A stretch of 64,000 nt of DNA from Haloarcula pellucida (GTDB lineage Archaea > Halobacteriota > Halobacteria > Halobacteriales > Haloarculaceae): positions 786,262 through 850,261 of the forward strand of contig NZ_BMOU01000001.1 of assembly GCF_014647235.1 (NCBI RefSeq). Reading direction: 5' to 3'. How positions within the stretch are numbered: the first letter of the stretch is position 1; each line of letters starts with the position of its first letter. Below, in pieces: positions 1-8,059 of this stretch. A model generated the notes under the pieces. It did not search any database. It was given only the letters and a program-made list of their open reading frames with translations, and was not told the DNA's origin. The translations under genes and the position numbers were made by a program.

Positions 1-549
1 GAGGCTCGCACGGACGGGGACGTCGGGCCGCGGACCTGCATCAGCGAGGTTCAGGTCACGCACGTCGAGGTTGCAGAGCTCGCCGACACGCATCCCGGTC
101 TTGAGCAGCGTGACGACGACGGCCCGTTCGAGCGGATGGGTCACGCCGGCGACGAACGCACGCATCGCCGGTATCCCGATTTCCCGGCGAGTCGGATCGG
201 TATTGATGGATTCGTCCATCTCCTCCATCACCAGCGTCATCGGGTTCGAGTCGAAGGTCCCGACCTGCGTCATGTACGCGTAGAATCGGTGGAGGTAGGA
301 AGCGTAGGTCGCGACCGTGCTCTCGCTTTGCTCCCCTCGGAGGCCGTGGACGTACGCCATACAGTCGCGGTGGGACGCCTCGGCGACTGGGATCGGACGC
401 CCGCCTTCAGAGAGAAACGATTCGAAGTCACGGAGGACGCGTTCGTAGAACGACCGCGTCCGGTCGCTCTTGCCGTGATAGGTGATGTCGTCGAGGAAGT
501 ACCCGACCGGGTCTTCGCTCGCGTCCGGCGTGGTGGCGTCTGAACTCAT
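1..549 (-). CDS. Tyrosine recombinase/integrase (XerC/D-like), N-terminal part
   Basis: The frame is open from the ATG at 549 to the window edge, giving 183 residues with the C-terminus missing. Residues about 14-100 form the helical core-binding (SAM-like) domain typical of phage-type integrases. The catalytic domain starts near residue 125 and shows box I, with the arginine at about residue 154 in the context TGMRVGELCNLD. The remaining catalytic residues (K, HxxR, H, Y) lie outside the window. The protein would cut and rejoin DNA at specific sites. Its ATG overlaps the stop codon of the upstream gene (546-968), so the two are probably co-transcribed. It could be a resident chromosomal recombinase rather than one belonging to a mobile element; the window cannot decide this. 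Confidence 0.88.
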   Translation of the reverse strand, partial: MSSDATTPDASEDPVGYFLDDITYHGKSDRTRSFYERVLRDFESFLSEGGRPIPVAEASHRDCMAYVHGLRGEQSESTVATYASYLHRFYAYMTQVGTFDSNPMTLVMEEMDESINTDPTRREIGIPAMRAFVAGVTHPLERAVVVTLLKTGMRVGELCNLDVRDLNLADAGPRPDVPVRASL

Positions 550-968
550 TCGTCCAGCACGTACCCTCCGTGCCGGCCGCTGTATCGGACCCGACCCGAC
601 GACTGGAGTTCCTGTAACGTCTCGTCGAGTCGCTGTTCGATGTCGTCAGTGAGTTCCGCGAGCAACTCGTCCCAGTCGTAGTGGCCCCCGTCGGCGAGAA
701 CGTCCTGCACCCGCGTCTTCAGGCCGTCGACCCCAGGGGTTGTGTCCGGAGAAGTGGGTTCCTCTCGGCCGCCGCTATCCGGGACGCCACCCGTCGATGC
801 CGATTCCGGTGGCTCGAAACCGCTCCGACCCGCCTGCACCATCGTCCGGACGAACTCACTCTGACTCATGTCGAGTTCGTCGGCGTGTTCGCGCCACCGC
901 TCTTTCTGATAGGCTGGGACGTACGTCCGAACGGACGTTCGCTCGGTCCCATCGTTGTCCGCTGCCAT
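546..968 (-). CDS. Small ribbon-helix-helix-like protein upstream of integrase
   Basis: The protein has 140 residues, taking the ATG at 968. An in-frame ATG at 992 is less likely because a TATA-like CTTTATCC lies about 1014-1021, which would place the transcript start close to the chosen ATG. Residues about 8-45 (SVRTYVPAY... then DMSQSEFVRTMVQ) look like a ribbon-helix-helix DNA-binding fold. The middle is low complexity. The C-terminal 60 residues look like a small winged-helix that reads charged and amphipathic. Similar small proteins (I believe the DUF5805 type) are common beside haloarchaeal integrases. The role is unknown; a DNA-binding partner or regulator of the integrase is an inference from the 4-nt overlap with it. 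Confidence 0.75.
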   Translation of the reverse strand: MAADNDGTERTSVRTYVPAYQKERWREHADELDMSQSEFVRTMVQAGRSGFEPPESASTGGVPDSGGREEPTSPDTTPGVDGLKTRVQDVLADGGHYDWDELLAELTDDIEQRLDETLQELQSSGRVRYSGRHGGYVLDE

Positions 969-1446
969 ACCACCCCCTCTCACCCCGCGCACTTCAAAGT
1001 AGTCCTACCTTACCGGATAAAGACACTTATTTGTGCCAATGGGCCCGCAATCAGCCCCAATATGAGTATACTCATACGCATCTATCTACGAGCTGGCGAA
1101 GCGCCGTCGCCGTTGAAGGGCTACATTCACGGATATAAATTTGTGGCTCGCTCGGTGTGGAATTCCGTGCGGGCCGGGTCGGCAGTGGCCTGTCCCTGAA
1201 TGACTTTCGGGACCTCGCGGTCGGTACCGTCGGGCCACCAATTGTGGGCTCGTTCGAACGTATCTCGATAGGCCCGCCCGGACAGGATGGGTAGCGTTCG
1301 GTGCGGGGTCGTCGGTGATGATTCGCCAATCCTCACTAGCTGGTGTGTTAAACTCGGCCAACCCGCTCGGTCACTGTATCGACGTTCGCCAGAGCGCTTT
1401 GAGCAGGACGTCGACGGAGCTACTACGGGCCGTCTCGGCAGACAGC
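969..1446. other. 478-base stretch without a convincing gene
   Basis: Several short minus-strand frames exist between 1072 and 1361, but none has a recognisable domain. The 69-codon frame at 1127-1336 has the most protein-like composition and could be a gene remnant. A strong TATA-like element (AAATTTATAT on the minus strand, about 1132-1141) and a 16-bp palindrome (1061-1076) lie upstream of the integrase pair. This could be the edge of an old integration or a regulatory region. Confidence 0.4.
1061..1076. repeat. Perfect 16-bp palindrome upstream of the integrase pair
   Basis: The sequence TATGAGTATACTCATA reads identically on both strands. It lies about 90 bp ahead of the start of the ribbon-helix-helix-like gene and between two TATA-like boxes for that strand. 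It is a good candidate operator for a dimeric regulator, possibly autoregulation by that gene product. This is inference from position and symmetry only. Confidence 0.5.
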
Positions 1447-2148
1447 CTACAGCCGTGCGAGTATCGTGTATATCCCAGCCGCAGGGTTGTCTTCGCTGAC
1501 TGCCAGAACCTCGGCGTCGTGAGTCTCCAGTGCGCTGTGGACGTCGTCTTTCGACGTACCCAACGCGCCGTGTGTCTCGACGACGACGACCCGGTACCCG
1601 TTTGGCATCTCGGTGATGATGTCTACCTCCGCACCCTCACAGTCGAGGACGAGTACGTCACCGTCCGGTAGGTCCGCGGGTATGATTCTGTCTGCTCCGG
1701 CAACGGGGCCGGCCGCGTTTGCGGCGTCCCCGACGGCCGCGTGATGGACTTCGATGCGTTGGACGTCGTGGAGGGCTGCGTTCTCCGCGACGAGGCGCGC
1801 ACGGTCTGCTGCTGGCTCGTAGACGGTGAGCGACGCCGCCCCCTGCCTCGCTGCGACGATAGTCGATATCCCGAGTCCTCCGCCGACGAGTGTCACGTGG
1901 TCACCGTCGTCGACGGCTTCTCGCACCAGTCCGAGCAAGTCGTCTTCGTAGTCCGGGAGTACGTCGGAGACGTCGAAGAGCCTCGGTCCCCGTGCGTGCA
2001 CACCGTTGTACACGCCCATCTTTCGCGGTAAGTGCGGCCGCACTCTGTTGTAGAGGGCCTGCACCACACCTTGAAGCCCGTCTCGCTGATACGGATTGTT
2101 CTCCCGGTCCGGGTGTTCGCCGCCTTCTGCGCCCGAGTCAATCCCCAT
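1447..2148 (-). CDS. FkbM-family SAM-dependent methyltransferase
   Basis: The protein has 233 residues. A Rossmann-fold methyltransferase core starts near residue 85 with the SAM-binding motif VGGGLGIST (88-96) and an acidic residue ending strand 2 (VYEP, about 109-112). The FkbM-family motif LDCEGAE is at about 168-174. The first 80 residues are haloarchaeal and not clearly assignable. FkbM-family enzymes methylate hydroxyls on polyketides, glycans or lipids; the substrate here cannot be read from the sequence. There is no signal peptide, so it acts in the cytoplasm. It stands alone, with an upstream gap of about 330 bases before a divergent small gene. Confidence 0.8.
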   Translation of the reverse strand: MGIDSGAEGGEHPDRENNPYQRDGLQGVVQALYNRVRPHLPRKMGVYNGVHARGPRLFDVSDVLPDYEDDLLGLVREAVDDGDHVTLVGGGLGISTIVAARQGAASLTVYEPAADRARLVAENAALHDVQRIEVHHAAVGDAANAAGPVAGADRIIPADLPDGDVLVLDCEGAEVDIITEMPNGYRVVVVETHGALGTSKDDVHSALETHDAEVLAVSEDNPAAGIYTILARL

Positions 2149-2477
2149 ACGCGAGGGTCGGGAACGGACCGTAAGGTTAGCCGTCTCCTACGCGACGGCT
2201 ACCCGAGGACGAGTCCGATACGGCGACGAACGCGTCCCGAAATGCCACCAGAAGTGACTCTCGGCCGCTACTGGACGGGCGCGGTGGGAACGTGCCTTCA
2301 CGCCGACCCGGTCGGTGTCGATAACCTACCGCCACCGACGTCTGATTCGCTATCGCTTCCCCACGAAAGCCGACGGCGGTTGGCGAATCCAAAACGGCTT
2401 GACGCTGGATTGGCTTAGCGTGGATATGGACACGGCCCCCAACCGCTACGAACGGGTCGAAGGGAGGGCACCATAGC
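2149..2477. other. 329-base intergenic stretch, no gene seen
   Basis: Divergent spacer between the methyltransferase and the small membrane protein. Open frames on both strands lack haloarchaeal-looking composition or domains. No clear hairpin, tRNA or TATA box was identified apart from the region immediately ahead of 2478. Confidence 0.5.
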
Positions 2478-2600
2478 ATGGCAGACCCCGGACTCGTTCG
2501 TCTGTTCATGATCCTCATCGTCATCGTGGTGATGCTCGTGAGCATCGTCGCGTCGATGTATCTCGTGAAGTTCCTCATCGAGCGAACCTTCGAGTCCTGA
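2478..2600 (+). CDS. Small single-span membrane protein (40 aa)
   Basis: ATG at 2478 and TGA at 2598-2600 give 40 residues. After a short N-terminus there is one strongly hydrophobic helix (residues about 9-33, rich in I, V, L and M), followed by a short tail with K, E and R. The frame uses GC-rich third positions like the neighbouring genes, and GGGAGGGCA just upstream could serve as a ribosome-binding site. It is probably a membrane-inserted microprotein. No function can be assigned, and nothing adjacent suggests a partner. Confidence 0.6.
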   Translation: MADPGLVRLFMILIVIVVMLVSIVASMYLVKFLIERTFES

Positions 2601-2840
2601 TTCGAGGGTCGGCGAAGCGTCCGTTGCCCAATAGTGTCAAAGAGATGTATTATTCGGTGGGCGATATCGGTCTGATGAACCGTATGTCGCTATATTGAAT
2701 ATGGAATGAGGCGGCTGGCTCCCGTAGTGGAATCGGGAAGAGCGCTGCCGGTTTTGCACCTCGATTTCGACGCTCGACCGAAGCGACCCGTCGATGGCAC
2801 CGCGGTCGCCAACAGACTCGACCAGCGCTGAACGTGGAAC

Positions 2841-2850
2841 GTTTAAATAC
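2841..2850 (+). promoter_or_regulatory. TATA box of the FAH-family gene at 2874
   Basis: GTTTAAATAC ends about 24 nt before the ATG at 2874, the geometry of a leaderless haloarchaeal promoter with initiation at or just before the start codon. A CGTTAAC half-palindrome lies between the box and the ATG and could hold a regulator. Confidence 0.65.
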
Positions 2851-2873
2851 TGGCGCGGCAATCGTTAACTGGT

Positions 2874-3719
2874 ATGCAGTTCGTCCGCTACACAGTCGCA
2901 GGTACAGGTCCGGAGTGGGGCGTCCGAGCAGACGAGCGGGTCTACTCGCTCGCCGACTGGCCCGGCAGCGATCCGACGCTCGCCGACATCGGGTCGGCGG
3001 GCTACCGACGCAGAGTCCGCGAAGCGCTCGAGACGGGGTCGCTGACGGCCGTCGACGGCGACGTTTCGCTGCTCGCGCCGGTCGAAGCCCCGGGAAAAAT
3101 CGTCTGTGCCGGTCTGAACTACCGCGACCACGCCGAGGAACAGGACGAGGAGATCCCCGAGAAACCACTGCTGTTCTCGAAGGCGGCGACGTCCGTCACG
3201 AACCCCGGTGACCCGATCGTCCACCCCGCCGACCTCGACGACGTCGACTACGAGGTCGAACTGGGCGTCGTCATCGGCCAGACGGCCAGTAGCCTCGACC
3301 CCGACGAAGTCAGAGACCACGTGGCCGGCTATACAGTCATCAACGACGTGAGCGGACGCGACGCGCAGTTCGACGACGGACAGTTCTTCCGCGGGAAGAG
3401 CTACGACACGTTCTCGCCGATGGGGCCGACGCTCGTCGCCGGTGACGGGTTCGATCCCAACGGCGTCGACGTGGCCTGTCGCCTCAACGGCGAGACCAAA
3501 CAGTCCTCGAACACGGAGCAGTTCATCTTCGACGTCGACGAACTCGTCGCGTACATCAGCGACGCGATGACGCTGCGTCCCGGCGACGTCATCTCCACGG
3601 GGACCCCGGGCGGCGTCGGCATCTTCCGCGATCCACCGGAACTGATGGAACCGGGCGACACCGTCGAGGTAGAGATAGAGGGCATCGGAGTCCTCGAGAA
3701 CCCCGTCGTCGGGGAGTAA
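2874..3719 (+). CDS. Fumarylacetoacetate-hydrolase family enzyme, probable 2,4-diketo-3-deoxy-sugar-acid hydrolase
   Basis: 281 residues with the FAH beta-barrel core at about 70-275. Metal ligands expected for the family are visible: E127 and E129 (YEVELG) and D158 (INDVSGRD), plus the loop STGTPGGVG at 241-249 and the NYRDH motif around residue 82. The family cleaves or hydrates 2-oxo acids. The next genes encode a lactate-oxidising Lut system, and the window also has a 6-deoxyhexose mutarotase, lactonase, dehydratases and SDRs. The likely reaction is therefore hydrolysis of a 2,4-diketo-3-deoxy-rhamnonate or -fuconate to pyruvate and lactate. This is inference; acylpyruvase or 2-keto-3-deoxypentonate dehydratase activity are alternatives within the fold. 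Confidence 0.8.
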   Translation: MQFVRYTVAGTGPEWGVRADERVYSLADWPGSDPTLADIGSAGYRRRVREALETGSLTAVDGDVSLLAPVEAPGKIVCAGLNYRDHAEEQDEEIPEKPLLFSKAATSVTNPGDPIVHPADLDDVDYEVELGVVIGQTASSLDPDEVRDHVAGYTVINDVSGRDAQFDDGQFFRGKSYDTFSPMGPTLVAGDGFDPNGVDVACRLNGETKQSSNTEQFIFDVDELVAYISDAMTLRPGDVISTGTPGGVGIFRDPPELMEPGDTVEVEIEGIGVLENPVVGE

Positions 3720-3761
3720 CGGCCGGACGCCGTCGTCGACGGTGCGGCGCTTTCGGTTCGA

Positions 3762-3771
3762 AATTTTATAC
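3762..3771 (+). promoter_or_regulatory. TATA box of the lut operon
   Basis: AATTTTATAC lies about 28 nt ahead of the ATG at 3799, consistent with a leaderless transcript for the LutC-like gene and the LutB-LutA fusion that follows without a gap. It also supports 3799 rather than the upstream in-frame ATG as the start. Confidence 0.6.
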
Positions 3772-3798
3772 TCGTGTGAACCATGTGTTCGAATACCA

Positions 3799-4323
3799 AT
3801 GGCCTCAGATACACTCGCTACGTTCGAGTCGTCGCTCGCCGAGTACGACGTGCCGGTGACCCGCGTCGGCCGAGCGGCCGTCGCATCACAGGTGAACGAC
3901 GTCGTGGAACCGCCAGCGGTCGGCGTCGCACTGGAGGAGACGTTCGCCGACGACGCGTTCTCGCTCGCCGATACCGACGTGGTCGTAGACCCCACCCCGG
4001 TCGAACTCAGGGAGGCAAGAACGGGGGTGACTGGTGCGCGTCTCGGCGTGGCTGACTACGGGACGGTCGCGCTCGAACAGACCGACCGCGGGAGCGAACT
4101 GGTGAGTCTCTTCGTCGACACCCACGTCGTCGTCGTCCGTGAGACAGACCTCGTCACCGAGATGGAGACAGCTATCGAATCGCTGGGGGACGAGATAGAC
4201 GAATCACGGGGAAGCGCGATACTCGCGACCGGCCCGAGCGCGACGGCTGACATGGGCGCACTCGTCCGCGGGGCCCACGGGCCGAAAGACGTCAGAGCCA
4301 TCGTCGTCACGGAGGACGCCTGA
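3799..4323 (+). CDS. lutC: LUD-domain protein, LutC/YkgG-like lactate utilisation subunit
   Basis: 174 residues from the ATG at 3799, chosen because the TATA box sits about 28 nt upstream. The protein is a LUD domain (formerly DUF162): an alternating alpha/beta sequence with the family's GARLGVADYGTVAL region and the C-terminal GPSATADMGALVRGAHGPKDVRAIVV stretch, described here by its short elements GPSATAD and GAHGP. In bacteria LutABC oxidises L-lactate to pyruvate and passes electrons to the membrane chain. Its stop is followed directly by the ATG of the LutB-LutA fusion, so the two subunits are translationally linked. Placement next to the FAH hydrolase suggests that the lactate comes from deoxyhexose breakdown. 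Confidence 0.85.
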   Translation: MASDTLATFESSLAEYDVPVTRVGRAAVASQVNDVVEPPAVGVALEETFADDAFSLADTDVVVDPTPVELREARTGVTGARLGVADYGTVALEQTDRGSELVSLFVDTHVVVVRETDLVTEMETAIESLGDEIDESRGSAILATGPSATADMGALVRGAHGPKDVRAIVVTEDA

Positions 4324-6537
4324 ATGTCGAGAGTCGACGACATCCGCGACCTGATGCGGACCGAGGGGGCGGCCATCGCAGCGAACACGCAGGGGTTCAA
4401 CGAGGGCCGGTACGCGTCGGTGGCCGACCTCGAAGACTACGAGGCGCTCAAAAGCGAGGCGAGAGCCATCAAGGAAGACGCTATCGAGCGGTTGCCAGAA
4501 CTCGTCGACCGACTGGAGACGTCCGTCGTCGAGAACGGCGGCACGGTGTACGTCGCCGAGGACGCCGCGGACGCCAACGAGTACATCCGGTCGGTCGTGG
4601 CCGAGCGAGACGCCTCCCGCGTGGTCAAGAGCAAGTCGATGACCAGCGAGGAACTGGAGGTCAACGAAGCGCTGGAAGCCGACGGGGTGGACGTCCTGGA
4701 GACGGACCTCGGCGAGTGGGTCCTCCAGTTGGCCGAGGAAGCGCCCTCCCACATCGTCGCGCCGGCTATCCACAAGTCCCGGGAGTCCATCGCCGACCTG
4801 TTCAACGAACTGTTCGATCCCGAGGAACCGCTGGAGACGGCCGAGGAACTGACGATGTTCGCCCGCGAGAAACTGGGCGAGCGCATCGTCGACAGCGAGG
4901 TGGGCATCACGGGCGCGAACTTCCTCGCCGCCGAGTCGGGGACGATGGCGCTCGTAACGAGCGAGGGCAACGCACGGAAGACGGTGGCTGCGACGGACAC
5001 CCATATCGCCGTCGCCGGCGTCGAGAAAATCGTCCCGAGCGTCGCCGACTTCCAGCCGTTCGTCGAACTCATCGGTCGCTCGGGTACCGGACAGGACATC
5101 ACCTCCTACGTCTCGCTGTTGACGCCGCCGGTCGAGACGCCCGCCGTCGACTTCGCGGACGACGAGACGCCCCTCTCTGCGTTCGCAAACGACCGGGACT
5201 TCCATCTGGTCCTCGTCGACAACGGCCGGCTGGCGATGCGCGAGGACGACGACCTGCGGGAGACGCTGTACTGCATCCGCTGCTCGGCGTGTGCGAACTC
5301 GTGTGCGAACTTCCAGAGCGTCGGCGGCCACGCCTTCGGCGGCGAGACGTACTCGGGCGGCATCGCCACCGGATGGGAGGCCGGCATCGAGGGGCTCGAC
5401 ACCGCCGCCGAGTTCAACGACCTCTGTACGGGGTGCACCCGGTGTGTCAACGCCTGCCCGGTCGAGATAGATATCCCGTGGATCAACACGGTCGTTCGGG
5501 ACCGCATCAACCGCGAGGGAGAGCGACCCGCGGAGTGGCTGGTCGACGGGCTGACGCCCGACGCGGAAGCCGACGGCGCCCCACTCCAGAAGCGCTTTTT
5601 CGGCAACTTCGAGACGGTCGCGAGACTCGGGAGCGCAACCGCGCCCGTCTCGAACTGGCTGGCCGACACGCAGACTGCGCGGTGGCTCATGGACCGGGTG
5701 CTGGGCGTGGACCCGCGCCGCGACCTCCCGCAGTTCCAGCGTGAGACGCTCGTCGAGTGGTTCGCGAACCGGGCGTCGACTGTCACGGACCCCGTGAGAC
5801 GGGCCGTCGTCTACCCGGACCTCTACACCAACCACGTACAGGTCGAGCGGGGGAAAGCGGCCGTCGAAGTCCTCGAAGCGCTCGGCGTCGACGTCGTGGT
5901 GCCCGAGGTGTCCTCAAGCGGCCGGGCCCCGTTCTCACAGGGAATGGTCGCGACGGCGACGGACCACGCCGAACGAGTCTACGAGGTGCTCTCGCCGCAC
6001 ATTGCGGACGGGCGGGACGTGGTCGTCATCGAACCGAGCGACCACGCGATGTTCGTCTCCGAGTACGAGAAACTGGTCGACGAGTCTACGTTCGAGACGC
6101 TCGCGAAGCACAGCTACGAGGTCATGGAGTACGTCTACGGACTGCTCGAAAGCGGTGCGGACGAGGGGGGATTGGCTGCCGTCGACGTCGAGGAAATCGC
6201 CTACCACGCCCACTGCCAGCAGCGGACGCTCGGCCTCGAAGCCCACACCGTCGCCGTCCTCGAACGGCTGGGCTACGACGTAGTCACCTCCGACGTGGAG
6301 TGTTGTGGCATGGCCGGGAGTTTCGGCTACAAGAGCGATTACTACGAACTCAGCATGGACGTCGGTGACCGATTGGCCGCACAACTCGACGCCGAGGGCG
6401 TCAGTGAGCGACCGGTCGTCGCCAGCGGCACCTCCTGTCTCGAACAGATCGACGCCCTGCTAGAGCGCAAGCCCCGGCATCCCGTCGAACTGCTGGCGCC
6501 AAAAAGTGGTGGTGCAACCGGATCGCGGCCTCAGTAG
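4324..6537 (+). CDS. LutB-LutA fusion: iron-sulfur lactate oxidation protein
   Basis: 737 residues. The N-terminal half is the LUD/LutB region. It is followed by two ferredoxin-type clusters, C317-x2-C-x2-C-x3-C and C368-x2-C-x2-C-x3-CP. The C-terminal third is LutA/GlcF-like with CCG domains. The last CCG domain is intact (HC at 630-631, CCG at 660-662, Cys705). The first has SSG at about 531-533 where paired cysteines are often found, so one non-cubane cluster may be absent. LutA and LutB are separate proteins in Bacillus; fusion in one chain is seen here. It should oxidise lactate or a similar 2-hydroxyacid at the cytoplasmic face of the membrane together with LutC. Its 3' end overlaps the convergent aldehyde dehydrogenase by 7 nt. 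Confidence 0.85.
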   Translation: MSRVDDIRDLMRTEGAAIAANTQGFNEGRYASVADLEDYEALKSEARAIKEDAIERLPELVDRLETSVVENGGTVYVAEDAADANEYIRSVVAERDASRVVKSKSMTSEELEVNEALEADGVDVLETDLGEWVLQLAEEAPSHIVAPAIHKSRESIADLFNELFDPEEPLETAEELTMFAREKLGERIVDSEVGITGANFLAAESGTMALVTSEGNARKTVAATDTHIAVAGVEKIVPSVADFQPFVELIGRSGTGQDITSYVSLLTPPVETPAVDFADDETPLSAFANDRDFHLVLVDNGRLAMREDDDLRETLYCIRCSACANSCANFQSVGGHAFGGETYSGGIATGWEAGIEGLDTAAEFNDLCTGCTRCVNACPVEIDIPWINTVVRDRINREGERPAEWLVDGLTPDAEADGAPLQKRFFGNFETVARLGSATAPVSNWLADTQTARWLMDRVLGVDPRRDLPQFQRETLVEWFANRASTVTDPVRRAVVYPDLYTNHVQVERGKAAVEVLEALGVDVVVPEVSSSGRAPFSQGMVATATDHAERVYEVLSPHIADGRDVVVIEPSDHAMFVSEYEKLVDESTFETLAKHSYEVMEYVYGLLESGADEGGLAAVDVEEIAYHAHCQQRTLGLEAHTVAVLERLGYDVVTSDVECCGMAGSFGYKSDYYELSMDVGDRLAAQLDAEGVSERPVVASGTSCLEQIDALLERKPRHPVELLAPKSGGATGSRPQ

Positions 6538-7973
6538 TTCAGGTACACCGTCTTCGAGAGGGTGTAGAAGTCGAGGCCGGCGTCACCCTGTTCGCGGTAC
6601 GTCTCGCTGGAGGAGTCTTTCATCCCGCCGAAGGGGACGTGGAGCTCCAGTCCGGTCGTCTTCTCGTTTACCTTCACGACGCCGGATTCGGACTCGGCCA
6701 CGAAGTCGTGGGCCTCCGTGAGGTCCTGCGTGACGATGCTCGCCGAGAGCCCGTACGGGACGCCGTTGGCGACGTCGAGGGCCTCCTCGTAGCTGCTGAC
6801 GGGGAGCACTGCGAGGACGGGGCCGAATATCTCTTCCTGTGCGATGCGCATGTCCGGTTCCACGTCCGAGAACACCGCCGGTTCGACGAAGAAGCCGTCG
6901 CCGACGTCGACCGCGTTGCCGCCGGTTTCGAGCGTCGCGCCCTCCGATTGGCCGACGTCGACGTACTCCAGCGTGCTGTCGAGTTCGCTCTGGTTGACCT
7001 GCGGGCCCATGTCCGCGCCGTCGAGGCCTGGGCCGACCTCGATGGCCTCGGCGGCTTCGACGACGCCCGAGACGAACTCGTCGTAGACGTCCTCGTGGAC
7101 GATGGCCCGGGAGGTGGCCGTACAGGCCTGCCCGGTGACGCCGAACGCGCCGCTCGCGGCGATGTCGACCGCCGCGTCGACGTCCGCGCTGTCCATCACG
7201 ACCACGGGGTTCTTCCCGCCCATCTCTAGCTGGACGCGCTTGCCCGTCTCGTTGGCCTGTTCACCGACGGTGTTTCCGACGGCGGAACTGCCGGTGAAGG
7301 AGACGGCGTCGACGGCTTCGTGCGTAGTGAACGTCTTGCCGACGGAGCGGCCCGGTCCGGTAACGAAGTTGAGGGCGCCGTCTGGGAGGCCGGCCTCGTC
7401 TAGACACTCGACGAGTTTCCGGGCGACGTTCGGCGCGGCGGAGGCGGGCTTGAAGACGACGGTCGTTCCGGTGGCCAGTGCCGGCGCGATCTTCCAGGCC
7501 GGAATCGCGATGGGGTAGTTCCACGGCGTGATGAGGCCGGCGACGCCGACGGGTTCGTTCACCGTGTACAGCGTCGTATCTCGACTGCTAGAGGACTTGA
7601 CCGTCCCGCCGATGTCGCTGGCCTTCGCCCCGTAGTACGAGAAGATGTCGATGGCGCGCTGGACCTCACCGGCCGCTTCGGGCCGGGCCTTCCCCTCCTC
7701 GCGGACGAGCGTCTCTGTCAGTTCGTCCTTGCGCGCTTCGAGCGCCTGTGACGTGGCCCGCAGAATCGCCCCGCGCTCTGGCCCCGGTGTGTCGGCCCAC
7801 TCGTCGCTCGCGGCCGCCGCGGCCTCGACGGCCCGTTCGGCGTCCTCGACGCCGGACTGTTGGAACTCCCCGACCACGTCGCTCCGGTCGGCGGGGTTGC
7901 GGTTCTCGAACGTCTCGCCCGTCTCGGCGGCTACCCACTCGCCGTCGACGTAGTTGTGGTACGTTTCGGTCAT
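6531..7973 (-). CDS. xacF: Aldehyde dehydrogenase, probable alpha-ketoglutarate semialdehyde dehydrogenase (XacF-like)
   Basis: 480 residues from the ATG at 7973; upstream in-frame codons have non-coding character. It is a classical ALDH: TPWNYP around residue 149-154, general base E250 in LEMGGK, and the nucleophile C284 in GQACTAT. It is divergent from the XacE-like FAH enzyme (8060) across 86 bases. In Haloferax volcanii the xac pathway ends with the same pair, XacE making 2-oxoglutarate semialdehyde and XacF oxidising it to 2-oxoglutarate. The pairing here strongly suggests the same step of D-xylose/L-arabinose breakdown. A general succinate-semialdehyde or glycolaldehyde dehydrogenase cannot be excluded from sequence alone. 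Confidence 0.85.
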   Translation of the reverse strand: MTETYHNYVDGEWVAAETGETFENRNPADRSDVVGEFQQSGVEDAERAVEAAAAASDEWADTPGPERGAILRATSQALEARKDELTETLVREEGKARPEAAGEVQRAIDIFSYYGAKASDIGGTVKSSSSRDTTLYTVNEPVGVAGLITPWNYPIAIPAWKIAPALATGTTVVFKPASAAPNVARKLVECLDEAGLPDGALNFVTGPGRSVGKTFTTHEAVDAVSFTGSSAVGNTVGEQANETGKRVQLEMGGKNPVVVMDSADVDAAVDIAASGAFGVTGQACTATSRAIVHEDVYDEFVSGVVEAAEAIEVGPGLDGADMGPQVNQSELDSTLEYVDVGQSEGATLETGGNAVDVGDGFFVEPAVFSDVEPDMRIAQEEIFGPVLAVLPVSSYEEALDVANGVPYGLSASIVTQDLTEAHDFVAESESGVVKVNEKTTGLELHVPFGGMKDSSSETYREQGDAGLDFYTLSKTVYLNY

Positions 7974-8010
7974 CGAATTAATCGACACGCCGGGGCTACG
8001 AGAAAGTTTT

Positions 8011-8022
8011 GGTGGGGCCACC
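8011..8022. promoter_or_regulatory. Palindrome in the shared xacE/xacF-like promoter region
   Basis: GGTGG-GG-CCACC sits in the 86-base gap between the divergent aldehyde dehydrogenase and FAH genes. It is placed so that one bound dimer could affect both. No strong TATA box was seen on either side, which is compatible with activator-dependent expression. This is inference from position. Confidence 0.4.
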
Positions 8023-8059
8023 GGAACCGACAAGAACCTCGGGCGTGCAGTAGCTACGT

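Noticed and set aside
136-543. Plus-strand open frame at the left edge
   Set aside because: The minus strand reads a clear integrase with the box I arginine; the plus frame has no domain.
1086-1361. Frameshifted transposase or gene fragment on the minus strand
   Set aside because: None of the three overlapping frames matches a family I recognise, and no terminal inverted repeats or target duplication were seen; kept only as an unassigned stretch.
2706-2775. tRNA-like stretch with GTAGTGG and a possible anticodon hairpin
   Set aside because: No acceptor stem pairing and no T-loop of the GGTTCGAATCC type could be found, so it does not fold as a tRNA.
4204-5835. Long minus-strand open frame opposite the LutB-LutA fusion
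   Set aside because: It is the mirror of a GC-rich gene; its composition (Val/Arg/Asp runs) lacks any domain, while the plus strand has clear iron-sulfur motifs.
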